Notes: generated by a model not told the origin, from the sequence alone. DNA of 64,000 bases from Macrococcus carouselicus (GCF_004359515.1 NZ_SCWD01000001.1:310001-374000), one strand, 5' to 3'; positions 1-9,988 are shown, numbered from the stretch's first letter. Made by a program: numbers and translations.

Positions 1-585
1 TGTATGCCCCGAGAACTGCATATCGACATTGAATTTCCTGACGAAGTCGGCGTAGTCCGGTTCATGCACAATCAGGAAGGTCAGCATATCGTCGTGACGC
101 TGCTTCAGAGTCTGTTCAACATTACCGCCTGAATTGATGATGTCATCCAGACCGCCGATGAAGATCGGCTCACCGTCATAATGAACGACAGTGCCCTGAT
201 TCACGAGCAGCCTGATGTCAGACGCTGCCAATAGACGGCTGATCCGTTCTGTCTGATGGATACGCTGATCGTGGTTGCCGTAAGCAAAGAAGACGCCGAG
301 CGTTGCTTTCAGGGTCTTCAAGAGTGGAATGAGATGCTCCGGATTGTGATAATGATCGATATTATCGAACAGGTCACCCGATATGATGATGATATCGGCA
401 TGCAGCTGATTGATCAGGGTGATATGGTAGAGCAGATCCTCATAGCTGTAGTTGAAGCCGAGATGCAGGTCAGAGATATGCACCACTGTCAGGGGCGCGT
501 GATGCGCTTCTCTCAGCATCTTCAGCTCCCGGTGTCTGATACGGACGTCTTCTTTCTTCGACTTGAACGGCAGATATCTAAACAT
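1..585 (-). CDS. Metallophosphoesterase (YkuE/YaeI-like), 3' end cut by window edge
   Basis: A calcineurin-like metallophosphoesterase is encoded, of which the first 195 residues are visible. The metal-binding blocks appear in family order: ISDLHLGF near residue 40, SGDLFDN near 75, YGNHDQ near 108, and SGHT at the window edge. The final GGHTH-type block and C-terminus lie outside. A short basic N-terminus starting MFRYLPFKSKK precedes the domain, with no clear membrane segment. The ATG lies inside the 3' end of the glutaredoxin-like gene (8 nt overlap), suggesting translational coupling. Members of this group hydrolyse phosphoesters, some acting on lipid-linked or nucleotide substrates; the substrate here cannot be told. 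Confidence 0.85.
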   Translation of the reverse strand, partial: MFRYLPFKSKKEDVRIRHRELKMLREAHHAPLTVVHISDLHLGFNYSYEDLLYHITLINQLHADIIIISGDLFDNIDHYHNPEHLIPLLKTLKATLGVFFAYGNHDQRIHQTERISRLLAASDIRLLVNQGTVVHYDGEPIFIGGLDDIINSGGNVEQTLKQRHDDMLTFLIVHEPDYADFVRKFNVDMQFSGHT

Positions 586-802
586 GGACCAGCGCTTCGA
601 TCCTGTCCATATCGATGGCGTGGAGGATTTCATCATCAATCATGATCAGCGGCGTGCTGAAGGCCTCCATCTCCATCATCTCGCTGCGGTACTGACTGTT
701 CCTTATATTCTTTTCTGTAAATAGGATTTGGTGCTCTCTAAAATAATTTTTGATATACTGACACGGTGGACAGTTATCCTGTGTATACACAGTGATATTC
801 AT
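578..802 (-). CDS. Glutaredoxin-like thiol-disulfide protein
   Basis: A 74-residue thioredoxin-fold protein resembling NrdH/glutaredoxins. It opens MNITVYTQDNCPPCQYIK, with a CPPC redox motif at residues 10-13, and retains the cis-proline signature FSTPLIMID near residue 52, which is expected to sit against the active site. Three in-frame ATGs lie close together (802, 808, 811). The one at 802 is best spaced from the GGAG ribosome site, so it is taken as start. Likely role: small electron carrier for thiol reduction in the cytoplasm. It overlaps the downstream metallophosphoesterase start and is divergent from cydA, so both sides of the Rex region feed redox functions. The partner enzyme is unknown. 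Confidence 0.85.
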   Translation of the reverse strand: MNITVYTQDNCPPCQYIKNYFREHQILFTEKNIRNSQYRSEMMEMEAFSTPLIMIDDEILHAIDMDRIEALVHV

Positions 803-945
803 ATTCATCATCTCCAGACTTTAATCTTATATAGAGTAGCGTTTTTTATCAGATTTATCAAATTTCATTGATGATTTTGTTGGCATTTTCATGAGTCAAC
901 TATTAGTATTAAGACGTCCAATCTTGTATAATAGGATTATATTAT

Positions 946-963
946 TTGTGATAAATATCACAA
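946..963 (+). promoter_or_regulatory. Rex operator upstream of cydAB
   Basis: The 18-bp palindrome TTGTGATAAATATCACAA fits the Rex consensus (TTGTGA, six AT-rich bases, TCACAA) exactly. It lies just downstream of a TATAAT-like -10 (927-932) and directly before the GAGGAGG ribosome site, where a bound repressor would block transcription. Rex senses the NADH/NAD+ ratio and in Staphylococcus represses anaerobic and low-oxygen genes. The inference is that cydAB is induced when NADH accumulates. Confidence 0.88.
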
Positions 964-977
964 TGAGGAGGAATTAA

Positions 978-2327
978 ATGGATGGTGTTATTATCAGTCG
1001 TCTCCTGACAGGGATGACGCTCGCGTTTCATATTATTTTTGCAACTATCGGGGTCGCGCTGCCGTTTATGTTCATGATTGCTGAAGGTCTCGGTCTTTAC
1101 AAGAAGGACCCTGCCTACCTCGCTATGGCGAAGCGCTGGGCGAAAGGGTTTACGATTACGGTAGCTGTAGGGGTTGTAACCGGTACGATTATCGGTCTGC
1201 AGCTGTCACTGCTCTGGCCGTCATTCATGCGTATCGGCGGTCAGGTCATCGCGCTGCCGCTCTTCATGGAGACATTCGCATTCTTCTTTGAGGCGATCTT
1301 CCTGAGCATCTATCTCTATACGTGGGACCGCTTCAAGAACCGCTGGCTGCACTGGCTGCTGACCATCCCGATCATCATCGGTTCGACGATGAGTGCACTC
1401 TTCATCACAAGTGTGAACTCATTCATGAATACACCACAGGGCTTTGATATGGTCAAAGGCCAGCTGGTCAATATCGATCCGGTCGCTGCCATGCTCAATG
1501 ATTCATTCTTTGTCCGTGCGTTTCACGTAGTGACGACAGGTGGCATGACCATCGCCTTCATGCTGGCAAGTATCGCAGCAGTGAAACTCTTGCGTAATAG
1601 ATTTGAGAGCGACCGTGCTTATCATAAGAAAGGGCTGAAAGTCACCATGCTGACCGGTCTTATCTTCAGTCTGTTCGCCATGATGGCAGGTCACGCTTCT
1701 GCACAGTTCCTGCACCACGAGCAGCCTGAGAAACTGGCGGCGATGGAGTGGCATTTCGATACAAGCAGCAAGGCTGACTTAGTGCTCTTCGGTATGCTTG
1801 ACGAAGAGACTCAGGAAGTCAAAGGGGCCGTCAAGATTCCGGGGATGCTGAGCTTCCTCGCAGATAACAGCTTCGATACTGAGATCAAAGGACTGAACGA
1901 GATTCCGGCAGATGAGCGTCCGCCGCTTGTCATTCATTACTTCTTTGACCTGATGGTCTTCTTCGGTGTCTTCTCGTTCGCCATTTCTGTTCTGTACTTT
2001 ATCCTGAAAAAATTCAAGAAGGAGTGGAGTCATCATTCCTTCATGCTCTATATGATTGCTTTAACTGGACCGATGAGCATGCTGGCGATTGAATTCGGCT
2101 GGTTCTTAGCTGAAATGGGTCGTCAGCCATGGATTCTGCGCGGCTATATGAAAGTGGCAGAAGGTGTGACACAGGCGAACGGTGTATCGCTGGTTCTCGT
2201 TGCATTTGCATTGCTGTATCTTATACTCGGTTTCTCCTGTATCTACGTACTGGTCCGCATCTTCAAGGATAAGCCGGCAGCGATTGAAATTGAGAATAAC
2301 CGTGCCAATGTAGGAGGAGAAGCTTAA
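978..2327 (+). CDS. cydA: Cytochrome bd ubiquinol/menaquinol oxidase subunit I
   Basis: CydA, 449 residues, carries the hemes of the cytochrome bd terminal oxidase, which oxidises quinol and reduces oxygen in the membrane. About nine hydrophobic segments are visible. Candidate heme ligands are His18 (AFHIIFAT), the His near 185 (RAFHVVTTGG), and a Met after the conserved GRQPW motif at about residue 381. The Q-loop between helices 6 and 7 is short, the Bacillus/Staphylococcus form. The ATG follows a strong GAGGAGG site. Its stop overlaps the cydB start by one base (TAATG). Regulation is probably by the Rex operator immediately upstream. No cydCD genes are in this window. Confidence 0.97.
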   Translation: MDGVIISRLLTGMTLAFHIIFATIGVALPFMFMIAEGLGLYKKDPAYLAMAKRWAKGFTITVAVGVVTGTIIGLQLSLLWPSFMRIGGQVIALPLFMETFAFFFEAIFLSIYLYTWDRFKNRWLHWLLTIPIIIGSTMSALFITSVNSFMNTPQGFDMVKGQLVNIDPVAAMLNDSFFVRAFHVVTTGGMTIAFMLASIAAVKLLRNRFESDRAYHKKGLKVTMLTGLIFSLFAMMAGHASAQFLHHEQPEKLAAMEWHFDTSSKADLVLFGMLDEETQEVKGAVKIPGMLSFLADNSFDTEIKGLNEIPADERPPLVIHYFFDLMVFFGVFSFAISVLYFILKKFKKEWSHHSFMLYMIALTGPMSMLAIEFGWFLAEMGRQPWILRGYMKVAEGVTQANGVSLVLVAFALLYLILGFSCIYVLVRIFKDKPAAIEIENNRANVGGEA

Positions 2328-3346
2328 TGGACTATCAGCATATAGGGATAACCGTACTATGGACTTTCCTGTATGGTTACATCATCATTGGCGCCATTGA
2401 TTTTGGCGCCGGATTCTTTATGTTATACGCTAAAATCACCAAGAAAGATCATATTATCAGTGAACTGGTCTCACGCTATCTGAATCCGGTATGGGAAGTG
2501 ACGAATGTCTTCCTGGTCTTCTTCTTCGTCGGCATTGTCGGCTTCTTTCCGGATACCGCCTATTATTTCGGCACGACGCTGCTGATACCTGCTTCAGTCG
2601 CTTTGATTCTGCTGACGATCCGCGGTGCGTTCTATGCATTTGAGACGTACGGTAAGGATACGAAGTTTGCGTGGATCTTCCTATACGGTATGACAGGTTT
2701 ACTGATACCTGCCTCTTTCTCGACCGTGCTTTCCATCTCTGAGGGCGGTTTTATCGAAAAGACAGCTGACGGCGTCGTGCTGGACTGGTTCGAGCTCCTG
2801 ATGAGTCCGTATGCCTGGGCAGTGGTCTTTCTGTCCATCATCTCGGTGCTCTATATCTCATCCGCCTTTCTGACTTATTATGCGCATCAAGCAGAAGATA
2901 AGCCGGCCTATGAGCTGATGAGAAACTGGTTCCTGATCTGGGCGGGGCCGATGATCATCATCTGCCAGTTCGTCTTCCTGAGTTTGAGACAGCATAATGC
3001 TGAACATTTCAGTATGGCAGTCAGTCATTACTGGTGGCTCTTCGGCCTGAGTATTCTGTTCTTTATCGCAGCATTCGTGCTGATCTGGCAGCGCCGCAAT
3101 CATGGTCTGGCATTTGTTCTGATCATGGTCCAGTTCGCGCTCGCGTTCTTCGGCTACGGCATCAGTAAGCTGCCGTATATTCTCTATCCTTATATCGATC
3201 TGAATCATGCGGTCGTTAATGACTCGATGGCACTGGCACTTGTCATTGTCTTTATTGCAGGTTTACTTTTACTGGTTCCTTCTTTACTATTATTACTGAG
3301 ATTATTCATCTTTGATGCAGATTACGTCTCAGGAAAGCGGAGGTAG
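2327..3346 (+). CDS. cydB: Cytochrome bd oxidase subunit II
   Basis: CydB, 339 residues, is the structural partner of CydA in the bd oxidase. It is highly hydrophobic with eight to nine predicted membrane helices. The N-terminal stretch YIIIGAIDFGAGFFMLYAKI is typical of CydB (tilted GxxDxGxG region). Translation is coupled to cydA by the one-base TAATG overlap. ktrC follows after only three bases, so the three genes are probably co-transcribed, ending at the terminator near 4034. Length and composition are normal for the family. Confidence 0.96.
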   Translation: MDYQHIGITVLWTFLYGYIIIGAIDFGAGFFMLYAKITKKDHIISELVSRYLNPVWEVTNVFLVFFFVGIVGFFPDTAYYFGTTLLIPASVALILLTIRGAFYAFETYGKDTKFAWIFLYGMTGLLIPASFSTVLSISEGGFIEKTADGVVLDWFELLMSPYAWAVVFLSIISVLYISSAFLTYYAHQAEDKPAYELMRNWFLIWAGPMIIICQFVFLSLRQHNAEHFSMAVSHYWWLFGLSILFFIAAFVLIWQRRNHGLAFVLIMVQFALAFFGYGISKLPYILYPYIDLNHAVVNDSMALALVIVFIAGLLLLVPSLLLLLRLFIFDADYVSGKRR

Positions 3347-3349
3347 CAA

Positions 3350-4018
3350 ATGGGAATGGAAAAGGAATTTGTAGTGATCGGTCTTGGCCGGTTCGGCGGG
3401 AGTATCGTCAGAGAACTGAACAGACTGGATATCGATGTCATGGCGATTGACAGCGACGAGGCGAGAGTCAACGAATATGCGGATATCGCCACACATGCGG
3501 TCATCGCTGACACGACGGATGAAACCGTACTGAAGAGTCTGGGTATCCGTAACTTCGACCATGTGATTGTCGCGATCGGTGATAACATTCAGGCGAGTAT
3601 TCTGACGACCCTGATTCTGAAGGATCTGGGGGTCGCCCAGGTGACAGCGAAGGCACAGAATGATTATCATGCGAAAGTGCTGAACAAAATAGGGGCGGAC
3701 ACCGTTGTCCATCCTGAACGTGATATGGGACGACGGATAGCGAACAAGTTATCCAATGCTTCAGTGATGGATTATCTGGAACTTGCTGATGAACATTCGA
3801 TCGTTGAGATCATCGCGGGACCGACCCTTGAAGGGACGACGATTCTTGACCTCGACCTGCGTGCGAACTACGGGCTGAATATCATCGCCATCAAGCGGGA
3901 TGACCATATCACGGTCTCACCGGACCCTGAGGAGTATATCGAGCGCGGTGATATGCTGATTGTGATCGGTCATGACAATGACCTGCGCCGTTTCGAAAGT
4001 AAACTTGAGAATAACTAG
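3350..4018 (+). CDS. ktrC: Ktr/Trk potassium uptake regulatory subunit
   Basis: A 222-residue cytoplasmic RCK protein that gates a Ktr potassium channel. The N-terminal Rossmann domain shows the dinucleotide motif GLGRFGG at about residues 10-16 and the acidic residue that binds ribose (AIDSDE near 38). The C-terminal RCK_C domain spans roughly 135-220; in staphylococci this domain binds c-di-AMP, which closes the channel. The membrane subunit (KtrB or KtrD) is not in the window. It lies three bases after cydB and ends before a bidirectional terminator. KtrA and KtrC are close paralogues; KtrC is chosen from the neighbourhood next to cydAB and rnjA. Confidence 0.88.
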   Translation: MGMEKEFVVIGLGRFGGSIVRELNRLDIDVMAIDSDEARVNEYADIATHAVIADTTDETVLKSLGIRNFDHVIVAIGDNIQASILTTLILKDLGVAQVTAKAQNDYHAKVLNKIGADTVVHPERDMGRRIANKLSNASVMDYLELADEHSIVEIIAGPTLEGTTILDLDLRANYGLNIIAIKRDDHITVSPDPEEYIERGDMLIVIGHDNDLRRFESKLENN

Positions 4019-4033
4019 AATACAGACAAAAAA

Positions 4034-4065
4034 ATCGCTGAACGGCTGTTCAGCGATTTTTTTTA
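4034..4065. terminator. Bidirectional terminator between ktrC and rnjA
   Basis: A 10-bp perfect stem (ATCGCTGAAC and its complement) with loop GGCT is flanked by an A run on the left and eight T on the right. It can terminate both the cyd-ktrC transcript and the converging rpoY-rnjA transcript. Confidence 0.93.
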
Positions 4066-5739
4066 CTTATTGACATCCATGATCATCGGCAGTATCATCG
4101 GGCGTCTTGCCGTCTTATCATAGAGATAAGGGGAGAGACTTTCCGTGATCGCATTTTTGATATGGTGCCATTCAACGTTTTCAGTGTGATTGAGTTTCTC
4201 GATGACCGTCTTCTTGATCATGCGCTGTGCGTCATAGATCAGGTGACCGGATTCACGCATATAGACGAAGCCGCGAGAGATGATGTCCGGACCTGACAGG
4301 AGCTGTCCTGTCTTGAAGTCGATGCTGACGACCACGATGACGAGGCCGTCCTCAGACAGAATCTTACGGTCTTTGATGACGACGTTACCGATATCACCGA
4401 TACCGCTGCCGTCGACTAATATATTGCCTGACTGAACCTTGCCTGCATAGCGGGCAGAGTCGTGTGTCAGGGCAAGTACATCCCCGTTCTCATGGATGAA
4501 GACATTATCAGGCTTGACGCCGCAGTCCATCCCCAGCTGACCGTGCAGTTTCTGCATGCGGTACTCACCGTGGATCGGCATAAAGAACTTCGGCTTGATC
4601 AGGCGGAGCATCAGTTTCTGTTCTTCCTGTGAACCGTGACCTGATGTATGGATGTTTGATAACTTACCGTGGATGACGTCAGCGCCTGCTTTATACAGGG
4701 CGTTGATCGTACGGTTGACGCTCTTCGTGTTGCCCGGGATAGGTGAAGAAGAGAAGATCACTGTGTCTTCCGGGATGATGCTGACCTGTCTATGGGTACC
4801 GTTTGCGATACGTGACAGTGCCGCCATCGGTTCGCCCTGTGACCCTGTACAGAGGATCAGCAGTTTGTGCTTCGGAATACTGTTGATTTTATTCGCTTCG
4901 ACAAATGTCTCAGGCGGTACTTTGATATAGCCGAGCTCCGTACCGATCTTGATGTTGTTCTCCATCGACCGGCCGAAGATGACGATCTTACGGTCGAATT
5001 TGACGGCGGCCTCGATCGCCTGCTGCACGCGGTAGATATTTGATGCGAATGTCGCGAAGATAATACGGCCGCTGCACTTGCGGAAAATCTGCTCCACACT
5101 CTGACCGACCGCACGTTCACTGATGGTGAAGTTCGGGATCTCGGCGTTAGTGGAATCTGATAACAGACAGAGCACGCCTTCCTCACCCAGTGCGGCCATA
5201 CGAGCGATGTTCGCAGGTTCGCCGACAGGTGTGAAGTCGAACTTGAAGTCTCCGGTATGAACGATCTTCCCTTCCGGAGTATGGACGACAACGCCGTACG
5301 CCTCAGGGATTGAGTGTGTCGTCAGATAGAACGTGACCTTCATGTTAGCGAATTCAAAGACGCTGTCTTCTGTGATCGGATTCAGTGATGCAGTGCGGAG
5401 GAGATGATGCTCCTCTAGCTTATTGCGGATAAGGCCAAGAGCCAGGGGTCCGCCGTAAATCGGGATATTAAGCTGTTTGAGTAAGAACGGCACACCGCCG
5501 ATATGGTCTTCGTGACCATGAGTGATGAACAGTCCTTTGATCTTATGCTGGTTCTGCACCAGATAAGTGTAGTCCGGAATGACATAGTCGATTCCGAGCA
5601 GTTCATCTTCCGGGAACTTGATGCCCGCATCGATGACGATGATTTCGTCTTTATATTCGACTGCGTAGGTGTTTTTACCGATCTCGCCCATACCACCCAG
5701 CGCGAATACGCCGACTTCATTGTTTTGCAGGAGATTCAT
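4063..5739 (-). CDS. rnjA: Ribonuclease J1
   Basis: RNase J1, 558 residues, is a metallo-beta-lactamase/beta-CASP ribonuclease with 5'-3' exonuclease and endonuclease activity in mRNA turnover and rRNA maturation. The zinc motif HGHEDHIGG sits near residue 75, and further metal ligands appear in [10 protein letters not shown] near 160. The beta-CASP region and the [10 protein letters not shown] and PIHGEYR motifs follow near 365-395, then the C-terminal domain. Its ATG overlaps the rpoY stop by one base (TAATG), so the two are translationally coupled. Length is close to the S. aureus enzyme. Confidence 0.96.
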   Translation of the reverse strand: MNLLQNNEVGVFALGGMGEIGKNTYAVEYKDEIIVIDAGIKFPEDELLGIDYVIPDYTYLVQNQHKIKGLFITHGHEDHIGGVPFLLKQLNIPIYGGPLALGLIRNKLEEHHLLRTASLNPITEDSVFEFANMKVTFYLTTHSIPEAYGVVVHTPEGKIVHTGDFKFDFTPVGEPANIARMAALGEEGVLCLLSDSTNAEIPNFTISERAVGQSVEQIFRKCSGRIIFATFASNIYRVQQAIEAAVKFDRKIVIFGRSMENNIKIGTELGYIKVPPETFVEANKINSIPKHKLLILCTGSQGEPMAALSRIANGTHRQVSIIPEDTVIFSSSPIPGNTKSVNRTINALYKAGADVIHGKLSNIHTSGHGSQEEQKLMLRLIKPKFFMPIHGEYRMQKLHGQLGMDCGVKPDNVFIHENGDVLALTHDSARYAGKVQSGNILVDGSGIGDIGNVVIKDRKILSEDGLVIVVVSIDFKTGQLLSGPDIISRGFVYMRESGHLIYDAQRMIKKTVIEKLNHTENVEWHHIKNAITESLSPYLYDKTARRPMILPMIMDVNK

Positions 5740-5951
5740 TAGATAGTCTCCACTTTGAATGCTGGTGATTTCTCTTCGTAAGCGAGATGTGCACCATCAA
5801 GTTTCTGAACATATTCAATATTGTAAGGGCGATCAGCTAATGATTTACGGACCTGTTCTTCCGTTTCAGCTTCAATATATTGAACGTGTGTATTTTCGCG
5901 AATAATAACTTCGCTTCTGTCTTCCTGATAAAAAACTTTAAAAATTGCCAT
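5739..5951 (-). CDS. rpoY: RNA polymerase epsilon subunit (YkzG)
   Basis: A 70-residue acidic protein, [20 protein letters not shown] at its start, matching RpoY, the small auxiliary RNA polymerase subunit of Firmicutes. It is always found just upstream of rnjA, as here. The ATG follows the strong site AGGAGGC. The pair links transcription and RNA decay genes in one operon. A promoter (6038-6066) and a leader hairpin (5988-6006) lie upstream. Confidence 0.94.
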   Translation of the reverse strand: MAIFKVFYQEDRSEVIIRENTHVQYIEAETEEQVRKSLADRPYNIEYVQKLDGAHLAYEEKSPAFKVETI

Positions 5952-5987
5952 TTATATAGCCTCCTAATAATAATTAACATAAATAAG

Positions 5988-6006
5988 GCCCTAGCTGCTC
6001 TAGGGC
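5988..6006 (-). promoter_or_regulatory. Leader hairpin in rpoY-rnjA 5' UTR
   Basis: A 7-bp GC-rich inverted repeat (GCCCTAG / CTAGGGC, 5-nt loop) lies in the untranslated leader about 37 nt before the rpoY start. There is no following U run, so it is not an intrinsic terminator. It may affect transcript stability; that is a guess. Confidence 0.5.
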
Positions 6007-6037
6007 TCTTCACCGTACAGATTGTATGAGTACTTCT

Positions 6038-6066
6038 ATTTTACATGAAGTTAAGTATGAGTGCAA
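6038..6066 (-). promoter_or_regulatory. Sigma-A promoter for rpoY-rnjA
   Basis: Read on the minus strand: TTGCAC (-35), a 17-bp spacer, TAAAAT (-10). Spacing is ideal and the predicted start gives a leader of about 80 nt containing the hairpin. Confidence 0.65.
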
Positions 6067-6125
6067 AGTAAAAACTAGAGTTTCGCGGAAAACTGAGATA
6101 AGGTAGTAGGGGAGGAGGAATGACC

Positions 6126-6899
6126 ATGACTAAAAAACTAATCTTTTTTGATATCGATGGCACCTTATATGACAGTCATCATCAGATACCGGCAACGACC
6201 CATGAAACAATCCGTCAGCTGAAGGCAGCGGGCCATATACTGGCGATTGCGACAGGGCGTGCACCTTATAATATGAAGCAGGTGATGGAAGATACGGAGA
6301 TCCAGAACTTCGTCGCCTATAACGGTCAGTATGTCGTCTATCATTCAGAGGTCATCTACCGCAACCCGCTGGATACGGAGACGCTATCGACACTGCAGCG
6401 GATTGCGCGTGAGCATGATCATCCCATGGTCTTCCTGGGGGAGGAAGAAGCGGTGTCGAATATCATGCATCATGACCATATCGCGGAGAGCATGGGTTCC
6501 ATCAGACTGGGGCACCCGCGTCATGAGAATGATTACTTCATGGACCATGAGATATTCCAGGCGCTGCTCTTCCATGACGAAGGTACGGACGTCCTCTACG
6601 ATAATAAACATCCGCTTGTGAAGTTCTACCGCTGGCATGAGTTCAGCCGGGATGTTGTGCCGGCGAACGGCTCTAAGGCGGAGGGGATCAAGAAGTTCGC
6701 TGAGAAAATCGGTGTCAGACAGCAGGATGTCATCACGCTCGGTGACGGTAACAACGATTTCGAGATGATTGAATGGGCGGGAACCGGTATCGCAATGGGT
6801 AACGCAGTAGAAGGACTCAAGCAAATTGCCGATTTTGTCACGACGGATGTAGATGATAACGGCATCATGCATGCATTCAAGCAGCTGGCACTTATTTAA
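6126..6899 (+). CDS. Cof-type HAD-IIB family phosphatase
   Basis: A 257-residue haloacid-dehalogenase hydrolase. Motif I is FFDIDGTLYD near residues 7-16 (the nucleophile is the first Asp), motif II the Thr of AIATGR near 42, motif III a Lys in the NGSKAEGIK region near 182, and motif IV GDGNNDFEM near 205. A type IIB cap lies between motifs II and III. These enzymes dephosphorylate sugar phosphates or flavin/vitamin phosphates; the substrate cannot be assigned. Two ATGs exist (6120, 6126); the second is chosen because GGAGGAGG abuts the first too closely. The gene is followed immediately by the hairpin repeat array. Confidence 0.9.
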   Translation: MTKKLIFFDIDGTLYDSHHQIPATTHETIRQLKAAGHILAIATGRAPYNMKQVMEDTEIQNFVAYNGQYVVYHSEVIYRNPLDTETLSTLQRIAREHDHPMVFLGEEEAVSNIMHHDHIAESMGSIRLGHPRHENDYFMDHEIFQALLFHDEGTDVLYDNKHPLVKFYRWHEFSRDVVPANGSKAEGIKKFAEKIGVRQQDVITLGDGNNDFEMIEWAGTGIAMGNAVEGLKQIADFVTTDVDDNGIMHAFKQLALI

Positions 6900-6928
6900 T
6901 AAGAAGTATGGCGTTAAGAAAATCAGGG

Positions 6929-7335
6929 GCGTAACGTCCCGCAAAAGGCGTCAGCGGGACGATACACCAGTGAATATGTAGAAAATGAGGCGTAACGTCC
7001 CGCAAAAGGCGTCAGCGGGACGATACACCAGTGAATATGTAGAAATATAAGGCGGAACGTCCCGCAAAAGGTGTCAGCGGGACGATACACCAGTGAATAT
7101 GTAGAAATATAAGGCGGAACGTCCCGCAAAAGGTGTCAGCGGGACGATACACCAGTGAATATGTAGAAAATGAGGCGTAACGTCCCTCAAAAGGTGTCAG
7201 CGGGACGATACACCAGTGAATATGTAGAAAATGAGGCGTAACGTCCCTCAAAAGGTGTAAGCGGGACGTTCCACCAGTGAATATGTAGAAAATGAGGCGT
7301 AACGTCCCGCAAAAGGCGTCAGCGGGACGTTCCGC
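6929..7335. repeat. Tandem array of seven 61-62 bp hairpin-containing repeats
   Basis: Seven head-to-tail units fill most of the 496-bp gap between the HAD gene and def. Their equivalent G(T/G)AACG motifs start at 6931, 6992, 7054, 7116, 7177, 7238 and 7299, giving periods of 61 or 62 bp. Each unit holds an inverted repeat CGTCCCGC / GCGGGACG around the loop AAAAGGYGTCA, then a constant spacer with CACCAGTGAATATGTAGAAA. Units 5 and 6 have CGTCCCTC, which shortens the stem. The last unit has the longest palindrome, with right arm GCGGGACGTTCCGC. No conserved reading frame is expected because the periods are not multiples of three. Likely a variable-number tandem repeat; function unknown. Confidence 0.95.
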
Positions 7336-7359
7336 TGATACAGGAACATACGCCCATAT

Positions 7360-7397
7360 AAAAAGAGTTGCCAGCGAAATACCTGGCAACTCTTTTT
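7360..7397. terminator. Bidirectional terminator downstream of def
   Basis: A 15-bp perfect stem (AAAAAGAGTTGCCAG and its complement) with an 8-nt loop. The A and T tracts serve both strands. The T side overlaps the def stop codon. It ends the def transcript and also separates def from the repeat array. Confidence 0.93.
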
Positions 7398-7950
7398 ATT
7401 CTACTGCGGTCGCATTCTCTTCAGGTTTGAATGGATCCGCCTGATTGATATGGTCATAGAACATCACCCCGTTCAGGTGGTCGATCTCGTGCTGTGCGAC
7501 AATAGCAACGAAGCGGTTCAGACGGATTTTAACTTCCTCGCCGTCACGGTTGATGGCTTTGACGGTCACACGCGCATTTCTATGCACAAGTCCCGGGATG
7601 TTTTCATCCACGCTCAGGCAGCCTTCTCCTTGCGGCAGATAAGCTTTCTCGACGCTGTGGCTGACGATTCTCGGATTGAAGAGCTGCAGTGTGATGTAAT
7701 CCTCTTTATCCTGATCGTAGAAATAGATGACAATCAGTCGTTTAGAGATATTGAGCTGAGGGGCTGCAAGTCCGACGCCGCTTCTCAGCTTATACTTCTT
7801 TGCAATCTTCTCGTCCTGACTGTTCTTCAGAAACTCAAGCATATCGTCAGCGAGCTGGATATCCTCTTCTGATAAAGGGAGGGTGACGTCCTGTGCTTTC
7901 TCTCTTAAAGTCGGATGGCCATCCCGGATGATGTCTTTCATTGTTAACAT
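7396..7950 (-). CDS. def: Peptide deformylase
   Basis: Type II peptide deformylase, 184 residues, removes the N-formyl group from nascent proteins using a bound divalent metal. The three active-site motifs are present: GVGLAAPQL near residue 58, EGCLSV near 110, and QHEIDHLNG near 153. The long insert and C-terminal extension fit the Gram-positive type II form. The chosen ATG ([16 protein letters not shown]) is well spaced from AAAGGAGTG; a GTG three codons upstream is too close. The gene is transcribed opposite to the pdh operon, which lies next to it as in Staphylococcus. Confidence 0.97.
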   Translation of the reverse strand: MLTMKDIIRDGHPTLREKAQDVTLPLSEEDIQLADDMLEFLKNSQDEKIAKKYKLRSGVGLAAPQLNISKRLIVIYFYDQDKEDYITLQLFNPRIVSHSVEKAYLPQGEGCLSVDENIPGLVHRNARVTVKAINRDGEEVKIRLNRFVAIVAQHEIDHLNGVMFYDHINQADPFKPEENATAVE

Positions 7951-8063
7951 GTTATTCACTCCTTTTTTATAATATATCAGAGTCGGCAGCGATTAACTAT
8001 AAACATTGAATCGCCATTTAAAAAAGGCTACTATAAATGAGAACAAGTGAAGGAGAGGTCAAG

Positions 8064-8699
8064 ATGAAGAAAATAGCGATAATGGGTCTATCGGTCCTGA
8101 TGCTGGCAGGGTGCGGCCATTCGACGGACAAGCTGGCAGCGTTCTATACTCAGATTGATACAGTCAATCAGAAGGAGAAACCAGTCATTGAAGTGAACAA
8201 GAATCTGCAGAAGCTCGAGTCTGAAAAAGTGGAGCGCTTCAACAAGATCAGTCAGGCCAAGAAGCAGGACATCAAGATGATCAACAGCAATGCGCAGAAA
8301 CTGGTTGAAAATACGGAGGCACGCAAACAGGCTATCGACAAGGAGATCAAGGCGTACGATGACTCGGAGACCGCCTACAGAAAAGCGAAGGATCTGGCGA
8401 AAGACATTAAAAACAAAGAGCAGAAAAAAGAAGCTGCCGATCTGACAGCGGTAATGGATGAGAAGTACGCGGGACACGATGAGCTGATGGCTTCTTATCA
8501 GGATGTGCTCAAAAAAGAAAATGATTTGTTTAAGTATTTAGAGGGTAAAAAACCAGAGACTGAAGAAGTGAACAGCATGATCGAGAAACTCAACAAGTCG
8601 ACTGAAAGTTTCCAGCAGAAGATGACGTCGTACAACAAGACGATGGAAAAAATCCAGAAAGAATCAGCTGATGTCGTCAAGCTGCTGAACAGCAAGTAG
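8064..8699 (+). CDS. YkyA-family cell-wall-associated lipoprotein
   Basis: A 211-residue exported lipoprotein. The N-terminal signal ends in a lipobox LMLAGC with the lipidated Cys near residue 15. The mature part is strongly charged, rich in Lys and Glu, and predicted to be mostly helical coiled coil. This matches the YkyA family (putative cell-wall binding lipoprotein), which also lies between def and pdhA in Bacillus and staphylococci. Start is placed at the ATG following AAGGAGAGG rather than the upstream in-frame ATG, because only this start puts the lipobox at the right distance. Function is unknown. Confidence 0.85.
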   Translation: MKKIAIMGLSVLMLAGCGHSTDKLAAFYTQIDTVNQKEKPVIEVNKNLQKLESEKVERFNKISQAKKQDIKMINSNAQKLVENTEARKQAIDKEIKAYDDSETAYRKAKDLAKDIKNKEQKKEAADLTAVMDEKYAGHDELMASYQDVLKKENDLFKYLEGKKPETEEVNSMIEKLNKSTESFQQKMTSYNKTMEKIQKESADVVKLLNSK

Positions 8700-8869
8700 T
8701 TGTACTATAACAGTGCTTGTATTTTGAGTAATACAGTATAACAAAACGCTTTGAAATCATGGTTTAAAGTCTATTTCGTGTACCGAATTTTTTTGTTTAA
8801 CACTAGAACAGTTTTATGTTAGAATGATTCAAGTAAATATAAATAAATCCGAAAGGTTTGGTGAATTGA

Positions 8870-9985
<1,116 letters not shown>

Positions 9986-9988
9986 GTC

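Noticed and set aside
6929-7335. CRISPR-like appearance of regular repeats
   Set aside because: Repeat and intervening sequence are both conserved between units; there are no variable spacers and no cas genes nearby.
6923-7389. Minus-strand open frames of up to 125 codons across the repeat array, giving a repetitive Cys/His-rich peptide
   Set aside because: They come from the tandem repeats themselves, have no ribosome site, and change frame with the 61/62-bp periods. The strong palindromes fit a non-coding element better.
8741-8757. cre-like sequence (AAAACGCTTTGA) upstream of pdhA as a CcpA site
   Set aside because: Only the central nine bases fit; the outer TG and CA positions of the cre consensus do not match. 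Too weak to list.
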